Source of the DNA: Cordylochernes scorpioides
Lineage: Eukaryota; Arthropoda; Arachnida; Pseudoscorpiones; Chernetidae
Reading direction: 5' to 3'
NCBI GenBank assembly: GCA_030710605.1
Contig: CP092884.1
Span: 19,077,483-19,141,482, forward strand
Length of the DNA: 64,000 bases
In this document: positions 30,784 through 39,929 of the stretch, piece after piece
How the letters are laid out: each line of letters starts with the position of its first letter
How positions within the stretch are numbered: the first letter of the stretch is position 1
Made by a program: the position numbers and the translations under genes
Notes under the pieces: model-generated
What the model saw: the letters and a program-made list of their open reading frames with translations, nothing else
What the model was told of the DNA's origin: nothing
Databases searched by the model: none

Positions 30784-31471
30784 CCAAAAACTTTCTATAA
30801 ATACTAGTTTCAATTTTATTTAGTTTTTTTCTTAATTTGAATATCTAAAAAGGCCAGAGAATTGTTTTTTTTTTTCAATTTCGTGTGTGAACTTCAAAAA
30901 TGGTATTACGGTCAGCGGGTGCCGATTTTATTTTCTTTTAGTTTAAGTTTCACTTTGCAGTGCCCGTGCGTGCGCAATGTCGTGAGTGTTATTTATTTAT
31001 TTTTTGTTTTTTTTTTTTACTCGGGAATTTAGGCATATATTTCACTAATTAATAATATTATTTTCTTTTTAAATTTCAGCATTGAAATATTTTAATTATT
31101 GAAAAAATTACAAATAATTTGCTTTTAAATAAATAATTCTTATAAAATGTAGCCACAATGGTTATGATAACATTTTATTTCAATATTCCATTTCCTTGTT
31201 TTTATAGAAGATTTAAACACAAAATCAATCTTAATGATTCTTTTTAAATAATATTTTTAAATTTTCTTTTTGTTTTCCATATTTATTTATTTTCATTTGT
31301 TATATTCTTCAATTAGAATAAAATATTATTTGTAATTATTTATGTTTCAAAAATATGTATTAATGCCATTTTGTCCCTAATACTAAAAGTTAATCATGAA
31401 AATAAAAAAATGAATACAATAAAGTACACACACAATGGTTTCAATTAATATCATTAATTTATATTACAAAG

Positions 31472-31662
31472 TGTTAAAAAAAGGAAGATATGAGAGGGCA
31501 CTGAACACCGGAGGATTTTATTGAACCGATCACGGTAAGATAACACAACTAACTAACTAACCAAGACATCCATCTATATATACACCGCAACACACCACAG
31601 AGTAACCGGTCACTGGTCAAAACAATTATATCATGAAATCCGAGAGAATTGCCATTTTAACA
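31472..31662 (-). repeat. Copia LTR (3' LTR of the element)
   Basis: 191 bp, TG...CA, identical by eye to 35659-35849. On its left is the CAAAG duplication (31467-31471). Confidence 0.95.
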
Positions 31663-31685
31663 CTTCCTCTCAATTCATCAGATTT

Positions 31686-34600
31686 CTACATTCCAAATCC
31701 AGTGACGTGTTTTTCATACAAAAACCTTGGTAGGCCTTTAGTAAGGATGTCGGCAACATTTTCTTGGGTTGGTGTGTGGACGACCTCGACAAGTCCATCG
31801 CTGCAAATGCTTCTGATGTAATGCCATTTGATGTCAATATGCTTAGTTCTGGCATGATAAACCGGATTTCTCGCCAGCTGTTGAGCACCCTGGTTATCCG
31901 TCTTCAGAACAGTCGGTCCATTCAGCAATTCACCAAATCCCATCTCGTCCAACAGCGCTCTAAGGTAGACTGCCTCCTTTCCTGCTTCACAAAGTGCGAT
32001 GTACTCAGATTCTGTGCTCGAAAGAGTGACAGTCTGCTGCTTCTTCGATTCCCAGGCTATTGGACCTCTTGCCAAAAAGTAAACAATTCCCGTATGAGAT
32101 TTTCTATCCACGAGGTTTCCACCCCAATCAGCGTCGACATAACCATGAAGAGCCTCATTAGATTTCCTGTAGGTAATCCTCAAACATGAGGTGCCTTTCA
32201 AATAGCGGAGGACACGCTTGGCAGCATTCCAGTGCTGTCTCCTAGGATCATTACTGAACTGTCCCAAAGCACTAACTGCATAGGCTATATCGGGCCTTGT
32301 CGACACTGAGAGATATATCAATGATCCAATCAGTGATTGGTATTCTACCTTTTTCACTGGCTCATTCTCACCTTCTATAGATGAAATTTTTGTTAACTTG
32401 GAGTTCGAGTCCATGGGTGTAGAAATAGGCTTTGCCTCTTTCATCCTATATTTCGCCAGAAGTTCTTCAATATATCTCTCTTGATCTATGGATATTGAAC
32501 CATCCTCTTTCATTTGTATCCTTATACCCAGGCAACAATTTATCGCTCCAAGATCCTTTATTTTGAATATTCTCTTCATACTTTCTTTAAAGGATTTCAA
32601 CGTGTCTTCTCTTTCAGCCGCAATTATCAGATCATCAACATAGATTGCCACCAGGAGAATACCTTCATCATGCTTGATATAGACACAATTGTCAGATTGA
32701 AGTTGCTTCAGTCCCAAATTCTTTAATTCATTGTCAAGCTTTTCATGCCAAACTATTCCAGCTTGTTTTAACCCATAAATGGCCTTCTTGAGTCGACATA
32801 CCTTCTCTGGATATTTTCTTGAGACGAAGTTTTCCGGCTGTGTCATATAAATTTCTTCTTTAATTTCTCCATTTAAATAAGCAGATTGAACGTCCATCTG
32901 ATGGAGTATCAAGTTGTATTCAACAGCCAAGGCTAAAAACATTCTAATAGTACTTTGGCGTACTACTGGGGCAAAAGTTTCCTCGTAGTCTATTCCGTAC
33001 TGCTGTGAATAGCCTTTTGCTACCAGGCGAGCCTTATGGCGCTCAACAGAACCATCACTATTGCATTTCGTTTTGAATACCCATTTGGTTCCTATGATGT
33101 TTCGATTCTTAGGGGGATCAACCAATTCCCAAGTTTTGTTCTCAATCAAGGAATCAAACTCTTCCTCCATTGCTTTCTTCCAAAAATAAGAATCCCTTCC
33201 TGACAGCGCTTCCTCTGCGTCTTTTGGATCTGGCAAGTATTTCGCCGCTAGAAGTTCTTGCGTTGACAAATTGGCCGTAGGGTACTCCTTTCTTGGTCGG
33301 CCAGGTTTTCCTGTTCTAATATACCTTGGTCTTCCTCTTCCTCTTCTTGAAATGATCACTTCACTTTCTGACGGCTCGTTTAACACCTCAGATACTTCTA
33401 GATCCGATTCACTTTCAATTTCAGTTCGTGATTCAACTTCGGACTTGCTTCCCTTTTCTTCAACTAGAGGGATTTCCTTGAAAGAAGCCCTTTCTGAACC
33501 AACATCAATTTCAACGACTTCATTCCTAATTTTGGACAATTCTGGTTCAATAAAACGTACATCTCTACTTTTTATAATTGTACGTGTACCAGGCTTCCAA
33601 AGTCTGTATGCCTTAGATTCTGTGAAATACCCTATTAATTTGTATTCCTCACTGCGAGGTGCGAATTTAGATCTATTCGGCCTATTATTCACGGCAAACG
33701 ATTTACTTCCTATAATTTTTAAATGAGAAACTACAGGTTTTCTTTTGGTAAATAACTCATGTGGAGTTTTACAATCGTTATTTCTCGGGCATCTATTTCT
33801 GATAAAAGTTGATGTATGTATCAATTCAGCCCATAAAGTTTCAGGTAAATCACCTTCGATCATGAAGCACCTAGTCATATCCAGTAGAGTTCTATTCGCT
33901 CTTTCAGCTACACCGTTCTGTTGAGGTGTATATTCGACAGAGAGCTGACGTCCTATACCTTCTCCTTCTAGGTAATCTTTGAACTCTTTGCTAAGGTATT
34001 CAGGCGCATTATCACTTCTAATACATTTCAACCTTTTTCCGGTTTGCTTCTCAGCATAATTTTTGAATATTCTAAATCCTTTGAATACTTCACTTCTCGA
34101 TTTCATTATAAATGTGAAGATAAATCCCGAGAAGTCATCAATAAATGTTGAAAAATAAAGGGCGCCACCCAATGATTTTGTTCTCATGGGACCACAAATA
34201 TCAGTATGGATCAGCTCCAGTGGTTCCCTTGCTCTCGTAAAAGACTCTTTCTGAAAGGGTAGCCTTGTTTGTTTACCTTTCAAACAAACTTCACAGGTAA
34301 AATTTTTAACATCAAAAATTGGCAGGCCGTATACAATATTTTGCATTTTTAACTTTTTGAGATCTTGCAAATTTAAATGGCCAAGTCTACTATGCCATTT
34401 TTCGTAATTTTTCTCTCCAGATATGCAAATTTCTCTTGTCGCTAATGCCTTTGGACAATTAATTTGACTTAAGATGTAAAGTCCATTCCTTTCATAGGCC
34501 TGTATGCAAATTTTTGTATGCAAATTCACTATTTCAGCCTTTCTGTACTTGAAATTTACAATATTAAATTTGCCCGTACACCTACTGATGGAAAACAAAT

Positions 34601-35603
34601 TGCCGTTCAATTCAGGAACAAACAATACGTCCCCCAAGGATAAGGTTACAGGTCCGTTTTTACCCGAACATTCCAATTTTACCTTCCCCTTTCCCAGAGC
34701 TTCAATGAATTTACCATTGGCTAGTGTAATTTTCACAGGTGCAGTCTCCTCAAAATGATCGAATGAGTCTCTTGAGCTGCACATGTGGGCAGTTGCGCCA
34801 CTATCCAGACACCATTCATTTGCGCCAAGTTTGCTCAAATATTTTGTCCCAAAGGACGCAACCATTTCATTTTTAGGGTTCCTGGACTTTCTTTTTCTGC
34901 AGTCGGCAGCTTTATGCCCCTTTTTTCCACAGAAGTGGCAGCTAAATGGGAATCCCTTTGGCTTTGGTTTTGATGTGCTGGGAAAATTCTTTCTTTCTGG
35001 GTTTCCAAGGAAAGCTTGTTCGGTATTAGTTGTGCCGTTCAATTGAGTTTGCCTAATTTCCTCCTCCAGCATTTTCACTTTTAAAGTTTCAAAGCTAGGC
35101 AGTTCGTCCCTAGTTTCTATCGCTGTTCTGAATCCTTCATAACTCTCTGGAAGGCTACATAATAAAAGGATAGAAAGGAAGTCCTCTGGGACTTGAGCAT
35201 CCATTTCACTCAGCCTGTCAGCTAAACTGCTGAACTTGTTAAGGTAATCCTGCAGCCTTTCATTAGAATTCATCTTCAAGAGGATCAACTGTTTCGTAAG
35301 GAAAACCTTAGTTGCAGGCCCTTTTGGTTGATGCACTTCATTTAAAAGCTTCCATGCCTCTGCAGAAGTTTTACATCTCTTCACGTGTATTATCTCTGGA
35401 GGACTTAAACTTAGAACTATAGTTGCTAGCGCCTTCTGGTCATTCTTCTCCCATTCGTTGGATTCTACTTCGGTTTCAGGCTTGATTCTTATGCTATTTG
35501 CATAATCCCAAAGTTCGGAATGAATTAGAATCATCTTCATTTGCATCTTCCATGTCTCGTAATTTTCAGAATTTAATTTTTCTATTTGATAAAGGCTTGA
35601 CAT
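31686..35603 (-). CDS. Copia gag-pol polyprotein, intact
   Basis: One 1305-codon frame with all Copia domains in order. Gag has a UBN2-like region (1-200) and a CCHC knuckle (CHFCGKKGHKAADC, 222-235). The protease has DSG at 267-269. The integrase has an HHCC zinc site (about 403-440) and D468, D531 and E567, with the usual 35-residue spacing between the last two. A basic stretch with two AT-hook-like GRGRPR and GRPRK motifs (754-771) precedes the reverse transcriptase, whose active site is YVDD at 988-991. RNase H (VDADWGG, then STESEYIAL) and the C-terminal TKHIDIKWHYIR close the protein. The start ATG lies 55 nt from the LTR. Gag and Pol share one frame, as in copia, so Gag would come from splicing or processing. 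No lesion was seen. Confidence 0.95.
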   Translation of the reverse strand: MSSLYQIEKLNSENYETWKMQMKMILIHSELWDYANSIRIKPETEVESNEWEKNDQKALATIVLSLSPPEIIHVKRCKTSAEAWKLLNEVHQPKGPATKVFLTKQLILLKMNSNERLQDYLNKFSSLADRLSEMDAQVPEDFLSILLLCSLPESYEGFRTAIETRDELPSFETLKVKMLEEEIRQTQLNGTTNTEQAFLGNPERKNFPSTSKPKPKGFPFSCHFCGKKGHKAADCRKRKSRNPKNEMVASFGTKYLSKLGANEWCLDSGATAHMCSSRDSFDHFEETAPVKITLANGKFIEALGKGKVKLECSGKNGPVTLSLGDVLFVPELNGNLFSISRCTGKFNIVNFKYRKAEIVNLHTKICIQAYERNGLYILSQINCPKALATREICISGEKNYEKWHSRLGHLNLQDLKKLKMQNIVYGLPIFDVKNFTCEVCLKGKQTRLPFQKESFTRAREPLELIHTDICGPMRTKSLGGALYFSTFIDDFSGFIFTFIMKSRSEVFKGFRIFKNYAEKQTGKRLKCIRSDNAPEYLSKEFKDYLEGEGIGRQLSVEYTPQQNGVAERANRTLLDMTRCFMIEGDLPETLWAELIHTSTFIRNRCPRNNDCKTPHELFTKRKPVVSHLKIIGSKSFAVNNRPNRSKFAPRSEEYKLIGYFTESKAYRLWKPGTRTIIKSRDVRFIEPELSKIRNEVVEIDVGSERASFKEIPLVEEKGSKSEVESRTEIESESDLEVSEVLNEPSESEVIISRRGRGRPRYIRTGKPGRPRKEYPTANLSTQELLAAKYLPDPKDAEEALSGRDSYFWKKAMEEEFDSLIENKTWELVDPPKNRNIIGTKWVFKTKCNSDGSVERHKARLVAKGYSQQYGIDYEETFAPVVRQSTIRMFLALAVEYNLILHQMDVQSAYLNGEIKEEIYMTQPENFVSRKYPEKVCRLKKAIYGLKQAGIVWHEKLDNELKNLGLKQLQSDNCVYIKHDEGILLVAIYVDDLIIAAEREDTLKSFKESMKRIFKIKDLGAINCCLGIRIQMKEDGSISIDQERYIEELLAKYRMKEAKPISTPMDSNSKLTKISSIEGENEPVKKVEYQSLIGSLIYLSVSTRPDIAYAVSALGQFSNDPRRQHWNAAKRVLRYLKGTSCLRITYRKSNEALHGYVDADWGGNLVDRKSHTGIVYFLARGPIAWESKKQQTVTLSSTESEYIALCEAGKEAVYLRALLDEMGFGELLNGPTVLKTDNQGAQQLARNPVYHARTKHIDIKWHYIRSICSDGLVEVVHTPTQENVADILTKGLPRFLYEKHVTGFGM

Positions 35604-35658
35604 TTTGAATAGTTTCTTGATGCTACAATTTCTTTAAAGTAATCCTGGGCCCATAACC

Positions 35659-35849
35659 TGTTAAAAAAAGGAAGATATGAGAGGGCACTGAACACCGGAG
35701 GATTTTATTGAACCGATCACGGTAAGATAACACAACTAACTAACTAACCAAGACATCCATCTATATATACACCGCAACACACCACAGAGTAACCGGTCAC
35801 TGGTCAAAACAATTATATCATGAAATCCGAGAGAATTGCCATTTTAACA
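35659..35849 (-). repeat. Copia LTR (5' LTR of the element)
   Basis: 191 bp. It would hold the promoter for minus-strand transcription. The duplication CAAAG follows at 35850-35854. Confidence 0.95.
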
Positions 35850-36576
35850 CAAAGCCATTTTAAAAAAATACTATTTTAGCAAGTTAGATGATTAGCTAGT
35901 CATCTGAGAATAACTTTAATTCAACACTTCCTTTAATTCAACCGAAAGCTCTGATCCCTTGGGGTGTTGAATTAAAGAGGTTCGACTGTATTCAATTTAG
36001 ATCGTCATAAAATATTAAAAGTTCAATTTTTCATTTTATTACTTCAAATTCCCGATATTTTAGGTCTATATTTTAATTAATTTTATAGGGAGAGGTACAC
36101 ATTTAGAAGCTCGTAAAAATGTTTTAATGCCTAAAATGCATTTTTCTTTTATATATCTTTCTTTAAATATATGTAACATTGTTTAAGTTTATTTCAAAAA
36201 CAATCACACGCTTATTTTAAATATATGCATTATGTTATTATATATATATATATATTAAAATATTAAAATGGGTTAAGATGTAAAGTTGTGAAGTGTTTTG
36301 AAGGGTGATGTCGCGCAGATGGAGCATTGAAGACATTGAGCCTTATTTAAAAAATATTTATATATATATATATATATGAAAAAACAATTGAAAAAAATAA
36401 AAGATAAGTGGGTCAGGTGTTGATATTAAAAATAAAGAAGGCATCTCCTGACCACGAGCACATGTGCTTTTTAGATGGCAGAGCGCCATCTAGTGAAGCA
36501 AAAATAAACTAAACGTTTATTTAACTTGCTCCATGAAACTTGGCCAACCCAATTTCTTGATAAATCAAGAAAAGCC

Positions 36577-36620
36577 ATCCACAAACGCATTTCACGCTGT
36601 TGGTGCTCGTCAGCATGAAG
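36577..36620 (-). ncRNA. Hammerhead ribozyme candidate, unit 1 (diverged)
   Basis: CTGACGA (36613-36607) and GAAA (36593-36590) are intact. Stem II reads GCAC...GCGU and stem I (CATG against TGTGG) has mismatches, so this copy is weaker than unit 2. The two copies together suggest an ancestral GCGC-CAACA-GCGC stem II. Confidence 0.6.
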
Positions 36621-36929
36621 TAGGCTGCAACCACAGCGACCAAAAAGATTTTTCGTCCCAGAGGCTTTTTGAGAAATCAAGAAATCGGTTTTTAAGAGGA
36701 CAAATTTGTGTAAATACGCTTAACACATGAAAAATCAATATAAAAAAATAAAAGATAAGTGGGTCAGGTGTTGATATTAAAAATAAAAAAGGCATTTCCT
36801 GACCAAGAGCACATGTGCTTTTTAGATGGCAGAGCGCCATCTAGTGGAGCAAAAATAAACTAAACGTTTATTTAGCTTTCTGCATGATATTTGGCCAACC
36901 CAATTTCTTGATAAATCAAGAAAAGCCAT

Positions 36930-36969
36930 CCACGAACGCGTTTCGTGCTGTTGGCGCTCATCAGCGTGG
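36930..36969 (-). ncRNA. Hammerhead ribozyme candidate, unit 2
   Basis: Minus strand: stem I CCACG (36969-36965), CTGATGA core (36964-36958), stem II GCGC...GCAC with one mismatch around a CAACA loop, GAAA (36944-36941), stem III as the palindrome ACGCGT, cleavage base T (36935) and CGTGG (36934-36930), which pairs perfectly with CCACG. Every conserved core base is present. The palindromic stem III implies dimeric cleavage. Confidence 0.75.
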
Positions 36970-37189
36970 AGTAGGCTGTAACCACTGCGCCCAAAAAGAT
37001 TTTTGGTCCCAGAGGCTTCTTGACGAAAAAAATTTAGTGGATGATATATGAGGCTTCTTGAGAAATAAAGAAATGGGTATTTAAGGCCAAATTTATGTAT
37101 AATATATATGTTTATTGATAGTTCGGTGTCTTCAATGTTTTGTTTGTGTGGTATAATTTTTAAAAATATTTTTCCATTTTCACTTATAT

Positions 37190-37442
37190 TTTGTTTCAAG
37201 TTAACACATATTTATACAGAATTTGCAGAATTGATTCTTCAATCTGCTTATGTGACCAAGAAGACCACAACCCTGAGCATATTTTAATCCGGTGCCCACT
37301 TGTTGCTGATTTGAGAGTACAATGTCAAATGAACAGTTCTACTTTAAGCCAAATGGTTTCCAGTAAAGAAGAATATAGAAAATTTAACAAGTTCTGTAGA
37401 CTCTATCTCAAATGCCGTGGACTTGAATTACATAAGAATTGA
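37190..37442 (+). pseudogene. LINE 3' coding end
   Basis: The short open stretch encodes NTYLYRICRIDSSICLCDQE then HNPEHILIRCPLVADLR, the Cys/His-containing C-terminal segment after RNase H in I-like LINEs. It ends at a stop at 37440-37442. Upstream LINE sequence is missing, so this is a heavily 5'-truncated insertion. Confidence 0.75.
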
Positions 37443-37727
37443 AATTTCTAGTTTTAATTAGTATATTTGTACCACTGGTTTAATGGTTGTAATTCTAAAG
37501 ATATATTGGACTTTTGATAATATGTATGTAAATAATCTTTGTTTCTTGTATAATTTATTGCTCTAAAATTTAAATTTAAATAACTTTCACTCTCTCTCTC
37601 TAAAACTATAAATAATTTGTATATATATTTAAAAACTATGTACATAAAATAGATTAAACATTTACATGCAAATATCCACATAGGATATAGCGTGTGTTTT
37701 GTAATAAATAAATAAAATAAAAAAGAT

Positions 37728-38616
37728 GAATCAAAAGTATCCAATTCAGAAAATTTGGGCGCGAAACATGTTAATACCATAGCGCAATCGGTAAAATTGT
37801 GAATAAAAAACGCCAATTTACAAACACAAAATTGGTAGTAAAACGGTCGGCCAGGGGGTATATCCGCGACCCCTGAATGAGTCATATACCTAACAAGGCT
37901 TCCGTTTCTAAAAAAAGAACTGTGGTGGTAGTTTTTGAGAATTTACAAGTCGATTTGTTTGTGACCCGTGAGACACAGGGCACTTTTTTTTTCTTACAAT
38001 TCCAGTTTCCACATATTCTCCTGAAGTATAGAATAAATTTTGTTTTTAACCTGTTATTCAAACCATTTCTGGCTTTAAAATTATTTGGTATTATTTTTTA
38101 GCTTAGGTTAAGCTTTATAAAATAATAGAAAATAGAACGCTTCTAAAAGGGCATGCTGCCACTGTTTTTTTAGAATGCCATTCTTTGTTTCTTTTCTTTA
38201 TTTTGGAAGCCATTTGTATATATATTTTTTCTATTTCAAAATTGTCGAATGCAAAGATATTCTATTAAATAAAAGTATAATACATACAGCAAAAATAGAA
38301 TAGAAATGAAAACAAACAATGCCGCTAATTTTTTGTTTTGAAATCGCGATCCGTGAGCTGAAACATACTCAATATTTTGTTGTTTTAATTTTTTTTAAAT
38401 CACAATTTTAAGTTCGTTATAAGCCTAATATTTTTTATAGATTTTATCATTTTGGGACCGAAAATAGGTTCGTTATAGGGGTAGTTCGCTATTTTAAAAA
38501 TCGCAAAGTTCGTTATAACGATGGTATTTTCAATGGAATGGAATTGGGAATCGCCGTGGGTTCATTATAAGGGAAGGTTCGCTATATCCAGGGTTCGTAT
38601 TAGCAGGGTTTTACTG
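37728..38616 (-). mobile_element. CAGTAAAACCCC-family element, truncated copy
   Basis: Right end (TIR with TA at 38617-38618) and about 890 bp of interior match the copies at 27.8 and 49.5 kb in inverse orientation. The other end is missing. Confidence 0.75.
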
Positions 38617-38700
38617 TAGTTGATAGCTCATAGTATAGAGGTTGTGGCATCTAGAACACTTAAATGTTTATAGTTATATGTATTTTGTACTTTAAGAGAG

Positions 38701-38805
38701 TGGCTGAATGCAGGCCAGAATCTCCCCAGCAACCCCAGCAGGCCTACTACCCTGCTCCACCCTCCCAGCGAGGGGACTACAACAGATGGGAGACCCCAAA
38801 GAATG
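38701..38805 (+). CDS. LRP11-like gene, exon 6 (stalk)
   Basis: Acceptor TTTAAGAGAG|TG keeps phase 1 and the reading MAECRPESPQQPQQAYYP; donor AATG|GTAGAC. The upstream CAG at 38710-38712 would shift the frame, so it is less likely. Sequence GDYNRWETPK repeats a motif in exon 5. The weak acceptor makes the 5' border the least certain in the gene. Confidence 0.75.
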
Positions 38806-39453
38806 GTAGACAGTCCCCTTCCGGGGGTCATTTATATACCCTCTCCCATACAATAGATCCTACTCATTTCTCAGAAATTTATAGAACTCTTGGCGACACA
38901 AAGAATCCCCTGATATTGCATTATCTCTTTGGGTATGAAATAAAACCATTTTCACTCCAGTCATTGAACTGAAGACTTTTAGGTGAGGCTCAAGTTTCAC
39001 AGATGTATAAAATGCTATTACAATAGTTTGGTGTTAAACTAGCCAACTTACGCTAAGAGCCCTCCCAGTATTTTTACCATCACAAAGAAAATACATTAAT
39101 GAATATTTTCATATTTTAAATAACCTTTTTAAAATGTTCCAATTTTTAGTGAGGGAAGATAACCTCTTCAACTCTAGTTTATACCCCAATTTTTATTCAT
39201 TAGCACCATTTAAAGCATATATCTAGAGGCACCACTAACAAGACTCTCAAGATGTGATGCTGGTGCCAATACCATGGACTGACAAACTAAATAATGAAGA
39301 TGTCCTAAGAATGATCAAGGAAGGATTTGACTAATTAGAGACGATTAAAGGTCGAACCCTTGTCCGACACTTGGAGTAGATCATGATATTGCTGGAAAAG
39401 GAAAACCAGGAAGAGGAAGGCTGAGAATGGAATTCTTGTACAGGAGAAGACCC

Positions 39454-39831
39454 TGTTGGAAAGCCTAGGCAAATTTTACAAGAGTAAAATTAAAAGAAGA
39501 CTATGCAAACTAGGCTTTGCGAAAAAAGATCTATGTAAATCTTCCACAGATAAAAAAACGAGGATAGCATCAAGTGTGTGTCCACAAGAAGTCGGAGCTC
39601 TACGCGTTTGAGACGACAGCTGGGAGTGCCGCTGTCCTTGTTTGGATCCTTCAACTTTGACTGTTATTAACTGTTTTGGCTTTACTTCTTTAATATATTA
39701 AGGCGATCAAGTAGTTGAGCCTAATAAATTTATTTTACGAAATTTAGATCTGATTTTTCCAGCACTTGAGCAGGACACTTAATTGTTATAAGAAGTTGGC
39801 GGACTTATCTTAGTATTCTCGTGCCGCTACA
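39454..39831 (+). repeat. BEL 5' LTR
   Basis: 378 bp, TGTTGGAAAG...CCGCTACA. Contains a TTTAATATATTAAGG region and AATAAATT that may serve as promoter and polyadenylation signals. Confidence 0.93.
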
Positions 39832-39929
39832 TTTTTTGGTGAGCCGGACGTGATTCTGCTCAAGTGGATTATTGTTTATCGGAGATATATTTTAAGGTGA
39901 AGTAGAGTTCAAGAAGTTGAAAGGATACA

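Larger units (their letters stand above)
31472..35849 (-). mobile_element. Full-length Ty1/Copia retrotransposon, young
   Basis: A 4378-bp element with two 191-bp LTRs (TGTTAAAAAAAGG...CCATTTTAACA) that I see as identical, and a 5-bp CAAAG duplication (31467-31471, 35850-35854). Reading on the minus strand, the 5' LTR (right) is followed by GGTTATGGGCCCAGG, the internal tRNA-iMet-type primer site known from copia, and a single open polyprotein. A purine tract (GAGAGGAAG) precedes the 3' LTR. Identical LTRs and an intact frame point to a recent, possibly active insertion in intron 5 of the host gene, antisense to it. Confidence 0.95.
30900..35988 (-). mobile_element. CAGTCGAACCTC-family pogo-like element, split by Copia
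   Basis: The right end (CAGTCGAACCTCTTTAATTC on the minus strand, followed by TA at 35989-35990) and the stretch 30900-31466 match the element at 15313-16502 in inverse orientation. The Copia element sits inside with a CAAAG duplication. The other TIR is missing. Confidence 0.7.
36376..37105 (-). mobile_element. Tandem dimer with a hammerhead in each unit: retrozyme candidate
   Basis: Two tandem copies, period about 351 bp (the AAGATAAGTGGGTCAGGTGT block starts at 36401 and 36752). Each contains a minus-strand hammerhead, GGCAGAGCGCCATCTAGTG, an AAACGTTTATTTA block and a GATTTTT(C/G)GTCCCAGAGGC block. The second unit has a 38-bp internal duplication near 37024. No coding capacity. ATATATATG occurs on both outer sides but is low-complexity. 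Tandem, non-coding units of about 300 bp each with a type I hammerhead are the hallmark of metazoan retrozymes, so I infer that class. Confidence 0.65.

Noticed and set aside
33271-33726. Plus-strand frames inside the Copia element
   Set aside because: Antisense shadows of the intact 1305-codon minus-strand polyprotein.
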